DNA from: Shimia sp039969785
GTDB lineage: Bacteria > Pseudomonadota > Alphaproteobacteria > Rhodobacterales > Rhodobacteraceae
NCBI RefSeq assembly: GCF_039969785.1
Contig: NZ_JBDVNC010000046.1
Span: forward strand, 34,173 to 98,172
DNA length: 64,000 bases
Reading direction: 5' to 3'
Shown here one piece after another: positions 35,508 through 43,904 of this stretch (within the stretch, counting starts at the first letter, position 1; each line of letters begins with the position of its first letter). Both the position numbers and the translations under genes were made by a program. Below the pieces are notes generated by a model. The model did no database searches and was not told the DNA's origin. It saw only the letters and a program-made list of their open reading frames with translations.

Positions 35508-36197
35508 CTAGCGCAGCATATCCAGAAACTGGTTCAACGTTGCACGTTCCTGATCGGTTGTTTTAGCAACCCGGCTCCGCCACAGCGTCGCCTGCGATCT
35601 CAGCAACGGCCCGTCCGACAATATCTTCAGATGGTTCGCCCGCAATGTCTCACCCGTCGAAGTGATGTCGGCCACGCCTTCGGCTGTCAGGTTCTTGACT
35701 GTGCCCTCGGTGGCACCCTGACTGTCGACCAGTTGGTAATCCGCCACGCCATTCTCGCGCATATACTCGCGCACAAGGCGGTGGTATTTGGTGGCAATCC
35801 GTAATCTGAACCCATGCCTGGCGCGAAATGCCGCCGCTGCCGCGTCCAGATCATCCAGCGTATCGACATCCACCCAGCATCCCGGCACGGCGATGATCAA
35901 ATCTGCCTGACCAAATCCCATCAGTTCGATTTCCTGAACCTGCTGTTCCCAGCGCCCCAGTTTTTCGCGGATCAGATCCGTACCGGTCACGCCCAGATGA
36001 AGACGCCCCGCCGCCAGTTCGCGCGGGATTTCCCCAGCCGACAGCAGAACCAGATCAACATCACCAATGCCTTCAACCGCGCCGGCATATTCCCGGTCCG
36101 ACCCCGTGCGCGACAATGACACACCGCGCGCCTTGAACCAGCTGAACGTCTTTTCCATCAACCGTCCCTTAGACGGAACTCCCAGCTTGATACTCAT
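35508..36197 (-). CDS. hisG: ATP phosphoribosyltransferase, short-form catalytic subunit
   Basis: First enzyme of histidine synthesis, joining ATP and PRPP. At 229 residues it is the short HisG, which lacks the C-terminal regulatory domain and needs HisZ. Seen: the N-terminal LGVPSKGRLMEKTFSWF and the family motif near LVDSQGATEGTVKNL plus the PRPP-loop region GVADITSTGETLRANHL. The ATG overlaps the hisZ stop by 4 nt. Order hisS-hisZ-hisG on one transcript. Confidence 0.96.
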   Translation of the reverse strand: MSIKLGVPSKGRLMEKTFSWFKARGVSLSRTGSDREYAGAVEGIGDVDLVLLSAGEIPRELAAGRLHLGVTGTDLIREKLGRWEQQVQEIELMGFGQADLIIAVPGCWVDVDTLDDLDAAAAAFRARHGFRLRIATKYHRLVREYMRENGVADYQLVDSQGATEGTVKNLTAEGVADITSTGETLRANHLKILSDGPLLRSQATLWRSRVAKTTDQERATLNQFLDMLR

Positions 36198-37279
36198 GCC
36201 CCGCCCTCCACAGACAGCAACAGACCGGGGCGGATCACCCCCCCAACCGCGGGAATTTCACGTCCCTGCCCCAACACGCGGGTCAGCGCGTCATAGCGCC
36301 CGCCCGTTGCAATCGCAGGCAGATCAGGCCGCCCCGGGGCAGAAAACCCAAAAACAAAGCCGTCATAATATTCCATCGACGTACGCCCATAGCTGGCCTC
36401 AAAGCCCAGATTGTCGACGTCAACACCGCGCGCCGCCAACGCTTCGATGCGTTCCTGCAAACGAAACATCGCTTCCGTGATCGCGGGCATATCAACCGCG
36501 AGGTCCCGGATATGTTCCAGCGCATAAGGCAGCGTTTCGCGGACATTCAGCAACGCATCGATCAGCTCCACTTCCCGGGCACTGATCGGCGCGGCCTCGG
36601 CATCTTCGCGCAGGGCTTCGATCCGCTGTGCAACTTCGTCCTGGCTGCGCATACCAATGTCTGGAAAACGATGCTCCATAGGCGAGGTCTGTTTCAGCAA
36701 TTCTGTCCGGCTGGCAGGGGCCGGGCTGCGTCCGGAATACCGGTCCAGCAATGCGCGGAACCGACGCGGGCGCCAGATATGGCGCAACAACGCGCGTTTG
36801 CGCCGGTCCGTCGTGTTCAACCCTTTGACCGCTGCGGTCAGAATACCAATATCTCCGGTCGACGCGACCAAACCGCAATCGCCCAGTGCATCCCGAATAA
36901 GCGAGAACACTTCGGCATCCGACGCGGCCGCATTGCTGCGGTCGAATACTTCGAACCCGACCTGAATGTACTCATTGTCCCGCGTGACGGTATCTTCCTG
37001 ACGACGGAACACCTCACCGGAATAGGTGTACCGCGCGGGTTCTGCGCCATGTTCCATATGCATCTGCACAACAGGAACCGTAAAGTCTGGCCGCAACATC
37101 TGTTCGCCGCGCAATGCATCGCTGGTGACATAGGCGCGCGCGCGGATGTCTTCACCGTAGAGGTCCAGCAACACTTCGGCGGGTTGCAAAATCGTGGTTT
37201 CGACAGGGAGAGCGCCCGCCGCCTCAAACGTATCCCGCAGCGACGACGCGCGGGCCCGAATGTCAGCCTTGTTTGGCAT
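36194..37279 (-). CDS. hisZ: ATP phosphoribosyltransferase regulatory subunit
   Basis: HisZ is a HisRS-like protein lacking aminoacylation activity that activates and feedback-regulates short HisG. The 361 residues show class II synthetase-like segments: RPDFTVPVVQMHMEH, YTYSGEVFRRQED (motif 2 region) and a C-terminal FGFSAPGRPDLPAIATGGRYD. The start shares one base with the hisS stop (TGATG), so all three genes are co-translated. Presence of both HisS and HisZ side by side explains the two related frames. Confidence 0.95.
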   Translation of the reverse strand: MPNKADIRARASSLRDTFEAAGALPVETTILQPAEVLLDLYGEDIRARAYVTSDALRGEQMLRPDFTVPVVQMHMEHGAEPARYTYSGEVFRRQEDTVTRDNEYIQVGFEVFDRSNAAASDAEVFSLIRDALGDCGLVASTGDIGILTAAVKGLNTTDRRKRALLRHIWRPRRFRALLDRYSGRSPAPASRTELLKQTSPMEHRFPDIGMRSQDEVAQRIEALREDAEAAPISAREVELIDALLNVRETLPYALEHIRDLAVDMPAITEAMFRLQERIEALAARGVDVDNLGFEASYGRTSMEYYDGFVFGFSAPGRPDLPAIATGGRYDALTRVLGQGREIPAVGGVIRPGLLLSVEGGA

Positions 37280-38898
37280 CAGTCGTCCTGACCCTCCAGG
37301 ATTTCACGTACCTTTGCGACAAGGTCCGCGCGGGCGACTTCGAACTGGCTCGGACGCTCTTTCCACTCTTCATGGGTCGCGCTTTGGGCAATTTTCGCCC
37401 CAAGGATCAGGTCTTTGAGCTGAACAACGCCTTTTTCCTTTTCATCACAGCCTTCGATCACGGCAATGGGCGCATTGCGTTTGTCTGCGTATTTCAGCTG
37501 GTTGCCAAAATTCTTCGGGTTGCCCAGATACATCTCGGCGCGGATGCCTGCATTGCGCAGTTCGGCCACCATGGTCTGGTAATCGGCCATACGGTCACGG
37601 TCCATTACCGTCACCACAACCGGCCCCTTATTCACCGCACCCAGACGCCCCTTTTCGCGCAACGCCGCCAAAAGCCGGTCGACGCCGATAGACACACCTG
37701 TCGCCGGTACAGCCTGACCAGTGAAGCGTTTGACAAGATCATCATAGCGCCCGCCACCCGCGACCGAGCCAAACTGACGTTTGCGGCCCTTTTCATCAAA
37801 GATTTCAAAGGTCAGTTCCGCTTCGAACACCGGCCCGGTGTAGTAGCCAAGGCCGCGCACGACCGAGGGGTCAAGTTTTATTCGATCAACACCATAGTTT
37901 TGAGCTGCTAGTAGTTCAGCTATTTGCGAAAGTTCTCGCACGCCTTCTTCACCAACTTTACTACCTTCAACCATTTGCCAAAGATTATGCAAAGTTCCCG
38001 AATTTGTGTCGCTAACAGCAAGCTTACAACCGATATTGGAAAGAGATTCTGCGATGTCATCTTCGGTGAAGATGTAGTTCGCACCGCAAAGGAAATTAAC
38101 CAATCGATTAATCTGTTCGTCCTGAAGCCCTACTCCATCAATGTAGGCACCAGAAGCATCGCGCCTCCCTTTTCCCAACAATTCTCGCAGACCCGTTTCA
38201 CCAACTTTATCGAATTTGTCGATCGTGCGGAGCACAGCAACGCGTGTAAGCAATCGCGACGCTTCCTCTTTCGCAACATTGAAGTCGGAAGTCTGTGTGG
38301 GCAATACTTCACCCAATCCCATCGCTTCAAGCACACCATTCAGAACCTTGCGGTTGTTGACCCGCACCAGATAATCACCGCGCGGAATGCCAACCGCCTC
38401 CAGCGTGTCGCTAAGCATCGCGCAAATCTCGGCATCCGCCGCCATGGATGCGGTGCCCACTGTGTCGGCATCGCACTGATAGAACTGACGATATCGGCCC
38501 GGACCCGGTTTTTCATTGCGCCAGACCGGCCCCATCGCAAACCGGCGATAAGGTGTCGGCAGATCATTGCGATGCTGAGCATATACCCGCGCCAAGGGCG
38601 CCGTCAGATCATAGCGCAGCGCCATCCAGTCGGCGCGTTTGCCTTCGGGGTCATTCTCGTCAAATTCCTGCCACGCAAACACGCCCTCGTTAGGACGGTC
38701 CACATCCGGCAAAAACTTGCCCAGCGCCTCGACCGTCTCAACCGCGCTCGATTCCAGCGCTTCAAACCCATAGCGATGATAAACCCCGGCGATCTGATGC
38801 AACATCTCAGTGCGTTCGCTGACTTCTGCGCCAAAATAATCACGAAACCCTTTCGGTGTGATTGCCTTGGGGCGGGGGGCTTTTTTCTGCTTGGCCAT
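37279..38898 (-). CDS. hisS: histidyl-tRNA synthetase
   Basis: Class II synthetase charging tRNA-His; the long form of 539 residues with an insertion. Motif 2 is FRRFAMGPVWRNEKPGPGRY-like, the histidine motifs LDPSVVRGLGYYTGPVFE and GGGRYDDLV are present, and the C-terminal anticodon-binding domain is complete. ATG 38898 (MAKQKKAPRPKAITPKGFRD) fits the family and is better than the frame opening at 38943. The part between about 37868 and 38230 has clearly lower G+C and AT-ending codons than the rest, though the frame is intact. Confidence 0.95.
   Translation of the reverse strand: MAKQKKAPRPKAITPKGFRDYFGAEVSERTEMLHQIAGVYHRYGFEALESSAVETVEALGKFLPDVDRPNEGVFAWQEFDENDPEGKRADWMALRYDLTAPLARVYAQHRNDLPTPYRRFAMGPVWRNEKPGPGRYRQFYQCDADTVGTASMAADAEICAMLSDTLEAVGIPRGDYLVRVNNRKVLNGVLEAMGLGEVLPTQTSDFNVAKEEASRLLTRVAVLRTIDKFDKVGETGLRELLGKGRRDASGAYIDGVGLQDEQINRLVNFLCGANYIFTEDDIAESLSNIGCKLAVSDTNSGTLHNLWQMVEGSKVGEEGVRELSQIAELLAAQNYGVDRIKLDPSVVRGLGYYTGPVFEAELTFEIFDEKGRKRQFGSVAGGGRYDDLVKRFTGQAVPATGVSIGVDRLLAALREKGRLGAVNKGPVVVTVMDRDRMADYQTMVAELRNAGIRAEMYLGNPKNFGNQLKYADKRNAPIAVIEGCDEKEKGVVQLKDLILGAKIAQSATHEEWKERPSQFEVARADLVAKVREILEGQDD
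37868..38230. other. low-G+C segment within hisS
   Basis: Hand count gives 76 G+C of 180 bases (42%) for 37921-38100, against 35 of 60 (58%) at 37741-37800 and 39 of 60 (65%) at 38401-38460. It covers the insertion/hinge region of HisRS. It may be a recombined or rewritten segment; edges are approximate. Confidence 0.65.
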
Positions 38899-39057
38899 AT
38901 TCAGGGTCCCTATGGGAGAACGTTCGCACAGGGCTTTACCCAATGCCCGTCACGGGGGCAAGCCAACCCTGCGCAGCATGGGCTGGCATGGCGACGGAAA
39001 TTCACCCAAATCGCTGCATTGCTTGACGGCGCACGATCCGCGCAATAGGCCGGTGGC

Positions 39058-39252
39058 ATGAAAAACCTGGAAGAACAGATCGCCCACCTGACACGTACGC
39101 TTGAAGACCTGAGCGACGTGGTGGCCCGACAGGACGGCGAAATTGCGCTGCTGACGCGCCGCGTGCAGATGCTTATGGAACGTGAAGCCACCCGGGAAAC
39201 CGATGGTGGGGGCGGCATAGTCATGGGCGACGAACGTCCCCCTCATTACTGA
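39058..39252 (+). CDS. slyX: SlyX family protein
   Basis: A 64-residue SlyX-family protein: LEEQIAHLTRTLEDLSDVVA, then RQDGEIALLTRRVQ, forming one long coiled-coil helix, and a C-terminal ERPPHY that closes many SlyX proteins. Function unknown. It is divergent from hisS, an arrangement frequent in this group. Length matches the family. Confidence 0.92.
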   Translation: MKNLEEQIAHLTRTLEDLSDVVARQDGEIALLTRRVQMLMEREATRETDGGGGIVMGDERPPHY

Positions 39253-39312
39253 AAACCAGCGCTCCCGCCGTTTGTTGCCGCATCAAAGATGCAGCGCCGC
39301 CCGTTGGGCCCG

Positions 39313-39332
39313 GCCGCGCCCATGGGCGCGGC
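39313..39332. terminator. strong hairpin downstream of slyX
   Basis: A perfect 20-bp palindrome (GCCGCGCCCA and its complement) 60 nt after slyX. No T-run follows, so termination is uncertain. The remaining sequence to 39518 holds no gene I can recognise. Confidence 0.35.
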
Positions 39333-39518
39333 GGTCGGCGCCATGACGCAACCGACCCCAAAATCCGGCACGCGACGCCCCAATTGCACATATTATGTCT
39401 CTGATCCTGCCATTCGACGGGGTTTTCCGCTTTTGATCTCTGCGCGGCAAACTTCCCCCTAGCTATCAACCGCCATAGTTCTTAAGTTTCTCCACGCCTT
39501 AGCAGAGGATCAAACCAC

Positions 39519-39602
39519 ATGTCCGGAACCGGATTACAAAAACTCTCGTTTGTTCTTCTCGTCATTCTCATCCTTTACGTGTCGATCGCAGGAGGGGTGT
39601 AA
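39519..39602 (+). CDS. 27-residue single-span membrane peptide
   Basis: A tiny frame: MSGTGLQKLS, then a hydrophobic FVLLVILILYVSIAGG span and a final Val. It starts behind AGCAGAGGATC and its TAA overlaps the ATG of the XpaC-like gene (TAATG), a sign of translational coupling. The composition is that of a small inner-membrane peptide. It is too short for family assignment. It is probably part of the XpaC-TelA cassette. Confidence 0.6.
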   Translation: MSGTGLQKLSFVLLVILILYVSIAGGV

Positions 39603-40471
39603 TGGCGCAGAAATTCGGCGGTAAATTCAGCCCCGGCGGAACGCAGTCCCCGCAAAGTGAGACCTTTCAGGGCGCGCGTCGCAGCCGCGTGGGCGGACGC
39701 ATCAATCTCTTGTTCATCGCGCCCATGCCTTTGATCTGGCAGGCGTTTGGCAATGGGCCTTCCGCGCTTATCCTCAATCTTGCCGCGCTTGGCACGTTGT
39801 TGCTGGCCGCCTGGCTGACCCGCGAAGGGTTGCTGGCGCAGGAAGCCTATGACGCACGCAAAGTTGCACGTCGCCCGGCAGTGCCGCGCAAAATACTGGG
39901 CTCTGTGCTCACTGGCGCTGGATTGGCCATCGCCGGTTTTGCGGCCACTGGCGACATCATTGCGCCTGCAATTTATGCCATTGTCGGAACCGCTTTGCAC
40001 AGCATGGCCTTCGGCATCGATCCAATGCGTAACAAGGGCCTCGAAGGGATCGATCTGTTTCAGACCGACCGGGTGGCACGGGCCGTGGATGAAGCCGAAG
40101 AACACCTGCGTGCCATGTCCGACGCCATAAGCCGCGCCGGTGAGCGCACGCTTGAAGGTCGGGTCGAGCGGTTCCAACAAGCCGCGCGCGCCCTGTTCCG
40201 CACCGTTGAGAACGACCCGCGCGATCTGACAGCGGCCCGCCGATATCTGGGCGTCTATTTGTTGGGCGCGCGCGACGCGACCATCAAGTTTGCCGATATT
40301 TATGCCCGAACCCGCGACGCAGACGCGCGCGCTGATTTTGAATCGCTTCTGGACGACCTGGAAGAGAACTTTGCCACCCGAAACCAGAAATTGCTGCTGG
40401 ATGACCGCAGCGACCTGACTATCGAAATTGACGTCCTGCGCGAACGCTTGCAGCGCGAAGGCGTGCGATAA
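39602..40471 (+). CDS. XpaC-like membrane protein
   Basis: A 289-residue protein of the XpaC family (named from 5-bromo-4-chloroindolyl phosphate hydrolysis). Three or four hydrophobic segments lie between residues 33 and 140 (LFIAPMPLIWQAF, ILNLAALGTLLLAAWL, GAGLAIAGFAATGD, PAIYAIVGTAL), followed by a helical charged cytoplasmic part with a DIYARTRDADARADFESLLD stretch. In firmicutes XpaC is encoded next to TelA, as here (24-nt gap). Function is unknown, thought to be linked with membrane stress. Confidence 0.82.
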   Translation: MAQKFGGKFSPGGTQSPQSETFQGARRSRVGGRINLLFIAPMPLIWQAFGNGPSALILNLAALGTLLLAAWLTREGLLAQEAYDARKVARRPAVPRKILGSVLTGAGLAIAGFAATGDIIAPAIYAIVGTALHSMAFGIDPMRNKGLEGIDLFQTDRVARAVDEAEEHLRAMSDAISRAGERTLEGRVERFQQAARALFRTVENDPRDLTAARRYLGVYLLGARDATIKFADIYARTRDADARADFESLLDDLEENFATRNQKLLLDDRSDLTIEIDVLRERLQREGVR

Positions 40472-40495
40472 CTCCAAATTGTGAGGGAACCCAAC

Positions 40496-41695
40496 ATGTC
40501 CGAAATCATCCGCCAAAAGGCAGAAGCCGTTCTCGGTGAACTTGACGCAGTGACCGCCGTAGAACTGGCCGAACCCATCGAAGCCACCGCCATTGTCCCT
40601 TTGGAAAAAGCCGACGCACCGGTTTCTGCGGAAATCACACGCCGCATGGCCGAACTGGACATGTCCAACACAAACTCGATTGTGTCCTTCGGTTCAGGTG
40701 CACAGGCAGAGCTGCAGGAAATCAGTCAGGCGATGCTGCAGGACGTGCGCAACAAAGATGTCGGCCCGGCGGGCGATTCACTGCGCACGATTGTGACCAC
40801 CATCCGTGGTTTTTCCGTCAGCGAACTGGACGTACGCCGCGAACGCTCATTCTGGGAAAAGCTGTTGGGCCGCGCGGCACCTTTTGCCAAATTCACCGCC
40901 CGCTTTGAAGAGGTGCAGGGCCAGATCGACAATATCACCGACAATCTGCTGACCCACGAACACAAACTGCTCAAGGACATCAAATCGCTTGATATCCTTT
41001 ACGACAAAACTCTGAATTTCTACGACGAACTCGCGCTTTATATCGCAGCAGGCGAAGCCAAAATAGCCGAACTGGACAGCAAAGATATTCCCGCCAAAGA
41101 AGCTGACGTACAGGCCGCAGACGAAAACGCTCAGGTGATGAAGGCGCAGGAACTGCGCGACTTGCGCGCCGCGCGCGACGATCTGGAACGCCGTGTGCAT
41201 GATCTGAAACTGACCCGTCAGGTGACAATGCAATCGCTGCCTTCGATCCGTCTGGTGCAGGAGAACGACAAATCGCTCGTCACCAAGATCAACTCGACAT
41301 TGGTCAATACCGTGCCGCTCTGGGAAACCCAACTGGCGCAGGCCGTCACCATTCAGCGCAGCGCCGAAGCCGCCGCTGCTGTGCGCGATGCCAATGACCT
41401 GACCAACGAATTGTTGACCGCCAACGCTGCCAACCTGCGCGAATCCAACAAGGTGGTGCGCGAAGAAATGGAACGTGGTGTGTTTGACATCAACGCCGTG
41501 AAACAGGCCAATGCCGACCTGATTGCAACCATCAACGAAAGCCTCCAAATTGCGGACGAAGGCAAGACACGCCGTGCCGCCGCCGAAGAGGACATGAAAA
41601 AGATGGAAGCAGAATTGCGCGACACGCTGGCCTCTGCCAAGGCGCGTGAAACCGGCCTCGGCGACACGGCCTCTACCTCTGTTCCTGCCAAGTGA
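40496..41695 (+). CDS. telA: toxic anion resistance protein, TelA family
   Basis: A 399-residue cytosolic, mostly helical TelA/KlaA-family protein. Typical segments: SIVSFGSGAQAELQEISQAM, LRTIVTTIRGF, FWEKLLGRAAPFAKF, the ILYDKTLNFYDELALYIAAG region and SIRLVQENDKSLVTKINSTL. TelA proteins are tied to tellurite, colicin, nisin and other cell-envelope stress tolerance. ATG 40496 follows GTGAGGGAACCCAAC. The stop overlaps the next start (GTGA). Confidence 0.93.
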   Translation: MSEIIRQKAEAVLGELDAVTAVELAEPIEATAIVPLEKADAPVSAEITRRMAELDMSNTNSIVSFGSGAQAELQEISQAMLQDVRNKDVGPAGDSLRTIVTTIRGFSVSELDVRRERSFWEKLLGRAAPFAKFTARFEEVQGQIDNITDNLLTHEHKLLKDIKSLDILYDKTLNFYDELALYIAAGEAKIAELDSKDIPAKEADVQAADENAQVMKAQELRDLRAARDDLERRVHDLKLTRQVTMQSLPSIRLVQENDKSLVTKINSTLVNTVPLWETQLAQAVTIQRSAEAAAAVRDANDLTNELLTANAANLRESNKVVREEMERGVFDINAVKQANADLIATINESLQIADEGKTRRAAAEEDMKKMEAELRDTLASAKARETGLGDTASTSVPAK

Positions 41696-42612
41696 GCATT
41701 TTGCGGGCCATAGGTTTGGTGGCGGGGCTTGCTGTGCTCGCCGCCTGCGACACAACGGTTACACCACCACCGGTCGCCGTTGCGCCCAAACCTGTGCGGA
41801 TTTCTGAGGCCAGCGAATCTCTGCGCAACTACTATGCGCATGTCCAGTCCGACCTTGTTACCCGTGGACTATTGCGCACCGATGGCGGCGGACCGGACAC
41901 GCCTTTCACGCCGGACATGCTGGCCCGCAATTTTGAACGCATCGCATTTTACGACGAATACGCAATCGACAGCGGGCTGCGCGCCTCCAGCGGGCGCGCC
42001 GGACAATTGCGCCGCTGGGCCGGACCGGTGCGCATGAATGTCGAATTTGGCCCCTCGGTGCCCGAGGCCCAGCGCGCCACAGACCGCCAGACACTTCAGG
42101 CCTATATCCCGCGACTGGCCCGCGTCACCGGCCATTCGATTTCCCAGAAATCCAGCCGTGCGAATTTTCATGTGCTGGTCATGGGCGAAGACGACAAATC
42201 CGTGCTGGAAACCCGCATCAAGCAGATCGTTCCGGGCGCCAGCACTTCCACGCTGAACCTGTTCCGCAATATCCCCAAAACCATTCACTGTCTGGTGGTC
42301 GCTTTTTCGTCAGAAACCAATGCAGGGGAATATAACTCGGCGATCGCTTTGATCCGCGCTGAACACCCTGACATCCTGCGAAAATCCTGCATCCACGAAG
42401 AGCTTGCGCAGGGTCTTGGACTGGCCAATGACAGCCCCGAAGCCCGTCCGTCGATCTTTAACGACGATGATGAATTTGCCTATCTGACCACCCATGACGA
42501 AATGCTGCTGGCCATCCTGTATGACAGCCGCCTTGCCATCGGAATGGACGTCGACCGGGCCCGCCCCGTTGTGCGCATACTGGCGCGCGAACAAGCCGGG
42601 CGTATTTACTAA
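41692..42612 (+). CDS. DUF2927 lipoprotein, metalloprotease-like
   Basis: A 306-residue lipoprotein: the signal LRAIGLVAGLAVLAAC has a lipobox with Cys19, placing it at the periplasmic membrane face. The body matches DUF2927, with a conserved CIHEELAQGLGLANDSPEAR block; the HEE pair and nearby Asp look like a remnant or variant of a gluzincin metal site. It starts with GTG overlapping telA by 4 nt. In this cassette it may sense or process envelope components. Activity is not known. Confidence 0.85.
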   Translation: MSILRAIGLVAGLAVLAACDTTVTPPPVAVAPKPVRISEASESLRNYYAHVQSDLVTRGLLRTDGGGPDTPFTPDMLARNFERIAFYDEYAIDSGLRASSGRAGQLRRWAGPVRMNVEFGPSVPEAQRATDRQTLQAYIPRLARVTGHSISQKSSRANFHVLVMGEDDKSVLETRIKQIVPGASTSTLNLFRNIPKTIHCLVVAFSSETNAGEYNSAIALIRAEHPDILRKSCIHEELAQGLGLANDSPEARPSIFNDDDEFAYLTTHDEMLLAILYDSRLAIGMDVDRARPVVRILAREQAGRIY

Positions 42613-42642
42613 GAACCAACCCCTCCGAAAGGAACCGAACCC

Positions 42643-43785
42643 ATGGGTATTTTTGATTTTCTCACCGGCGAATTTATCGACGTCATCCACTGGGTCGATG
42701 ACACCCGCGACACGCTGGTCTGGCGGTTTGAACGCGAGGGCCACGAGATTAAGTATGGCGCCAAGCTGACGGTGCGCGAAGGTCAGGCAGCGGTGTTTGT
42801 ACACGAAGGCCAGCTGGCCGATGTCTTCACCCCCGGTCTCTATATGCTTGAGACCAACAATATGCCGATCATGACGACGCTGCAGCATTGGGATCACGGC
42901 TTCAAAAGCCCGTTCAAGTCGGAAATCTACTACGTCAACACGACCCGGTTTGCTGACCTGAAATGGGGCACGAAAAACCCGATCATGGCGCGCGACCCCG
43001 AATTTGGCCCGGTCCGCCTGCGCGCCTATGGCACGTATGCGATCCGCGTCGTTGATCCGGCCCGCTTCCTGACCGAGATTGTGGGCACGGATGGTGAATT
43101 CACCATGGACGAGATCAGCTTTCAGATCCGCAATATCATTGTTCAGGAATTCTCTCGCGTGATTGCAGGCTCTGGCATTCCGGTGCTCGACATGGCCGCC
43201 AACACGGCCGACCTGGGCAAGCTGGTTGCTGCCGAAATCTCGGGCACGCTTGCGGAATACGGGCTGTCGATGCCCGAACTTTACATTGAAAACATCTCGC
43301 TGCCCCCAGCCGTAGAAGAGGCGATGGATAAACGCACATCGATGGGCATCGTTGGCGATCTGGGCAAATACACGCAATTCTCCGCCGCCGAAGCCATGAC
43401 CGCCGCCGCCCAGACGCCCAATTCGGGTATGGGCGCCGGAATGGGCATGGGTATGGGCATGGCGATGGCTCAGCAAATGGCCAATCCCGGCCCATGGGGC
43501 AGCCGCCCCGCCGCAGCGGCCCCCGCACACAGCGCCCCTGCCCCTCAGGCCGCCGCCGCACCGCCGCCCCCACCGCCGGTTGAACACGTCTGGCACATTG
43601 CCGAAAACGGCCAGACCAAAGGCCCGTTCTCCAAAGCGGCGCTGGGGCGCATGGCCACAGCCGGGGAAATCACCCGCGAAACACATGTCTGGACCGCAGG
43701 TCAGGACGGCTGGAAACACGCCGAAGACGTGGCCGAACTGGCCCAGCTCTTCACCATCCTGCCGCCCCCCCCACCGGGTGCCTGA
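42643..43785 (+). CDS. SPFH domain protein with C-terminal GYF_2 domain
   Basis: A 380-residue protein. Residues 1 to about 250 form an SPFH/YdjI-type domain (FIDVIHWVDDTRDTLVWRF, FVHEGQLADVFTPGLYML, FRLRAYGTYAIRVVDP-like). A Met/Gly-rich linker (GMGAGMGMGMGMAMAQ) and an Ala/Pro stretch lead to a GYF_2 domain from about residue 314 (VWHIAENGQTKGPFSKAAL, WTAGQDGWKHAEDV). B. subtilis YdjI is the nearest remembered relative and works with PspA-type membrane repair. It lies 30 nt after the lipoprotein gene. Confidence 0.88.
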   Translation: MGIFDFLTGEFIDVIHWVDDTRDTLVWRFEREGHEIKYGAKLTVREGQAAVFVHEGQLADVFTPGLYMLETNNMPIMTTLQHWDHGFKSPFKSEIYYVNTTRFADLKWGTKNPIMARDPEFGPVRLRAYGTYAIRVVDPARFLTEIVGTDGEFTMDEISFQIRNIIVQEFSRVIAGSGIPVLDMAANTADLGKLVAAEISGTLAEYGLSMPELYIENISLPPAVEEAMDKRTSMGIVGDLGKYTQFSAAEAMTAAAQTPNSGMGAGMGMGMGMAMAQQMANPGPWGSRPAAAAPAHSAPAPQAAAAPPPPPPVEHVWHIAENGQTKGPFSKAALGRMATAGEITRETHVWTAGQDGWKHAEDVAELAQLFTILPPPPPGA

Positions 43786-43904
43786 GACATACTTAAGAAA
43801 TCGGATTGGGCGGCACCCGCGCGTAGGTGCCCCCTTAACCTCTTGCACGAACGGCCCGTGCCTTTCATTGTTCCAAAAATACTCAACTTATTGCGGATAG
43901 CTCC

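Noticed and set aside
42310..43848. Long minus-strand open frame across the SPFH and DUF2927 genes
   Set aside because: Antisense shadow; the plus-strand products have clear domains and ribosome binding sites.
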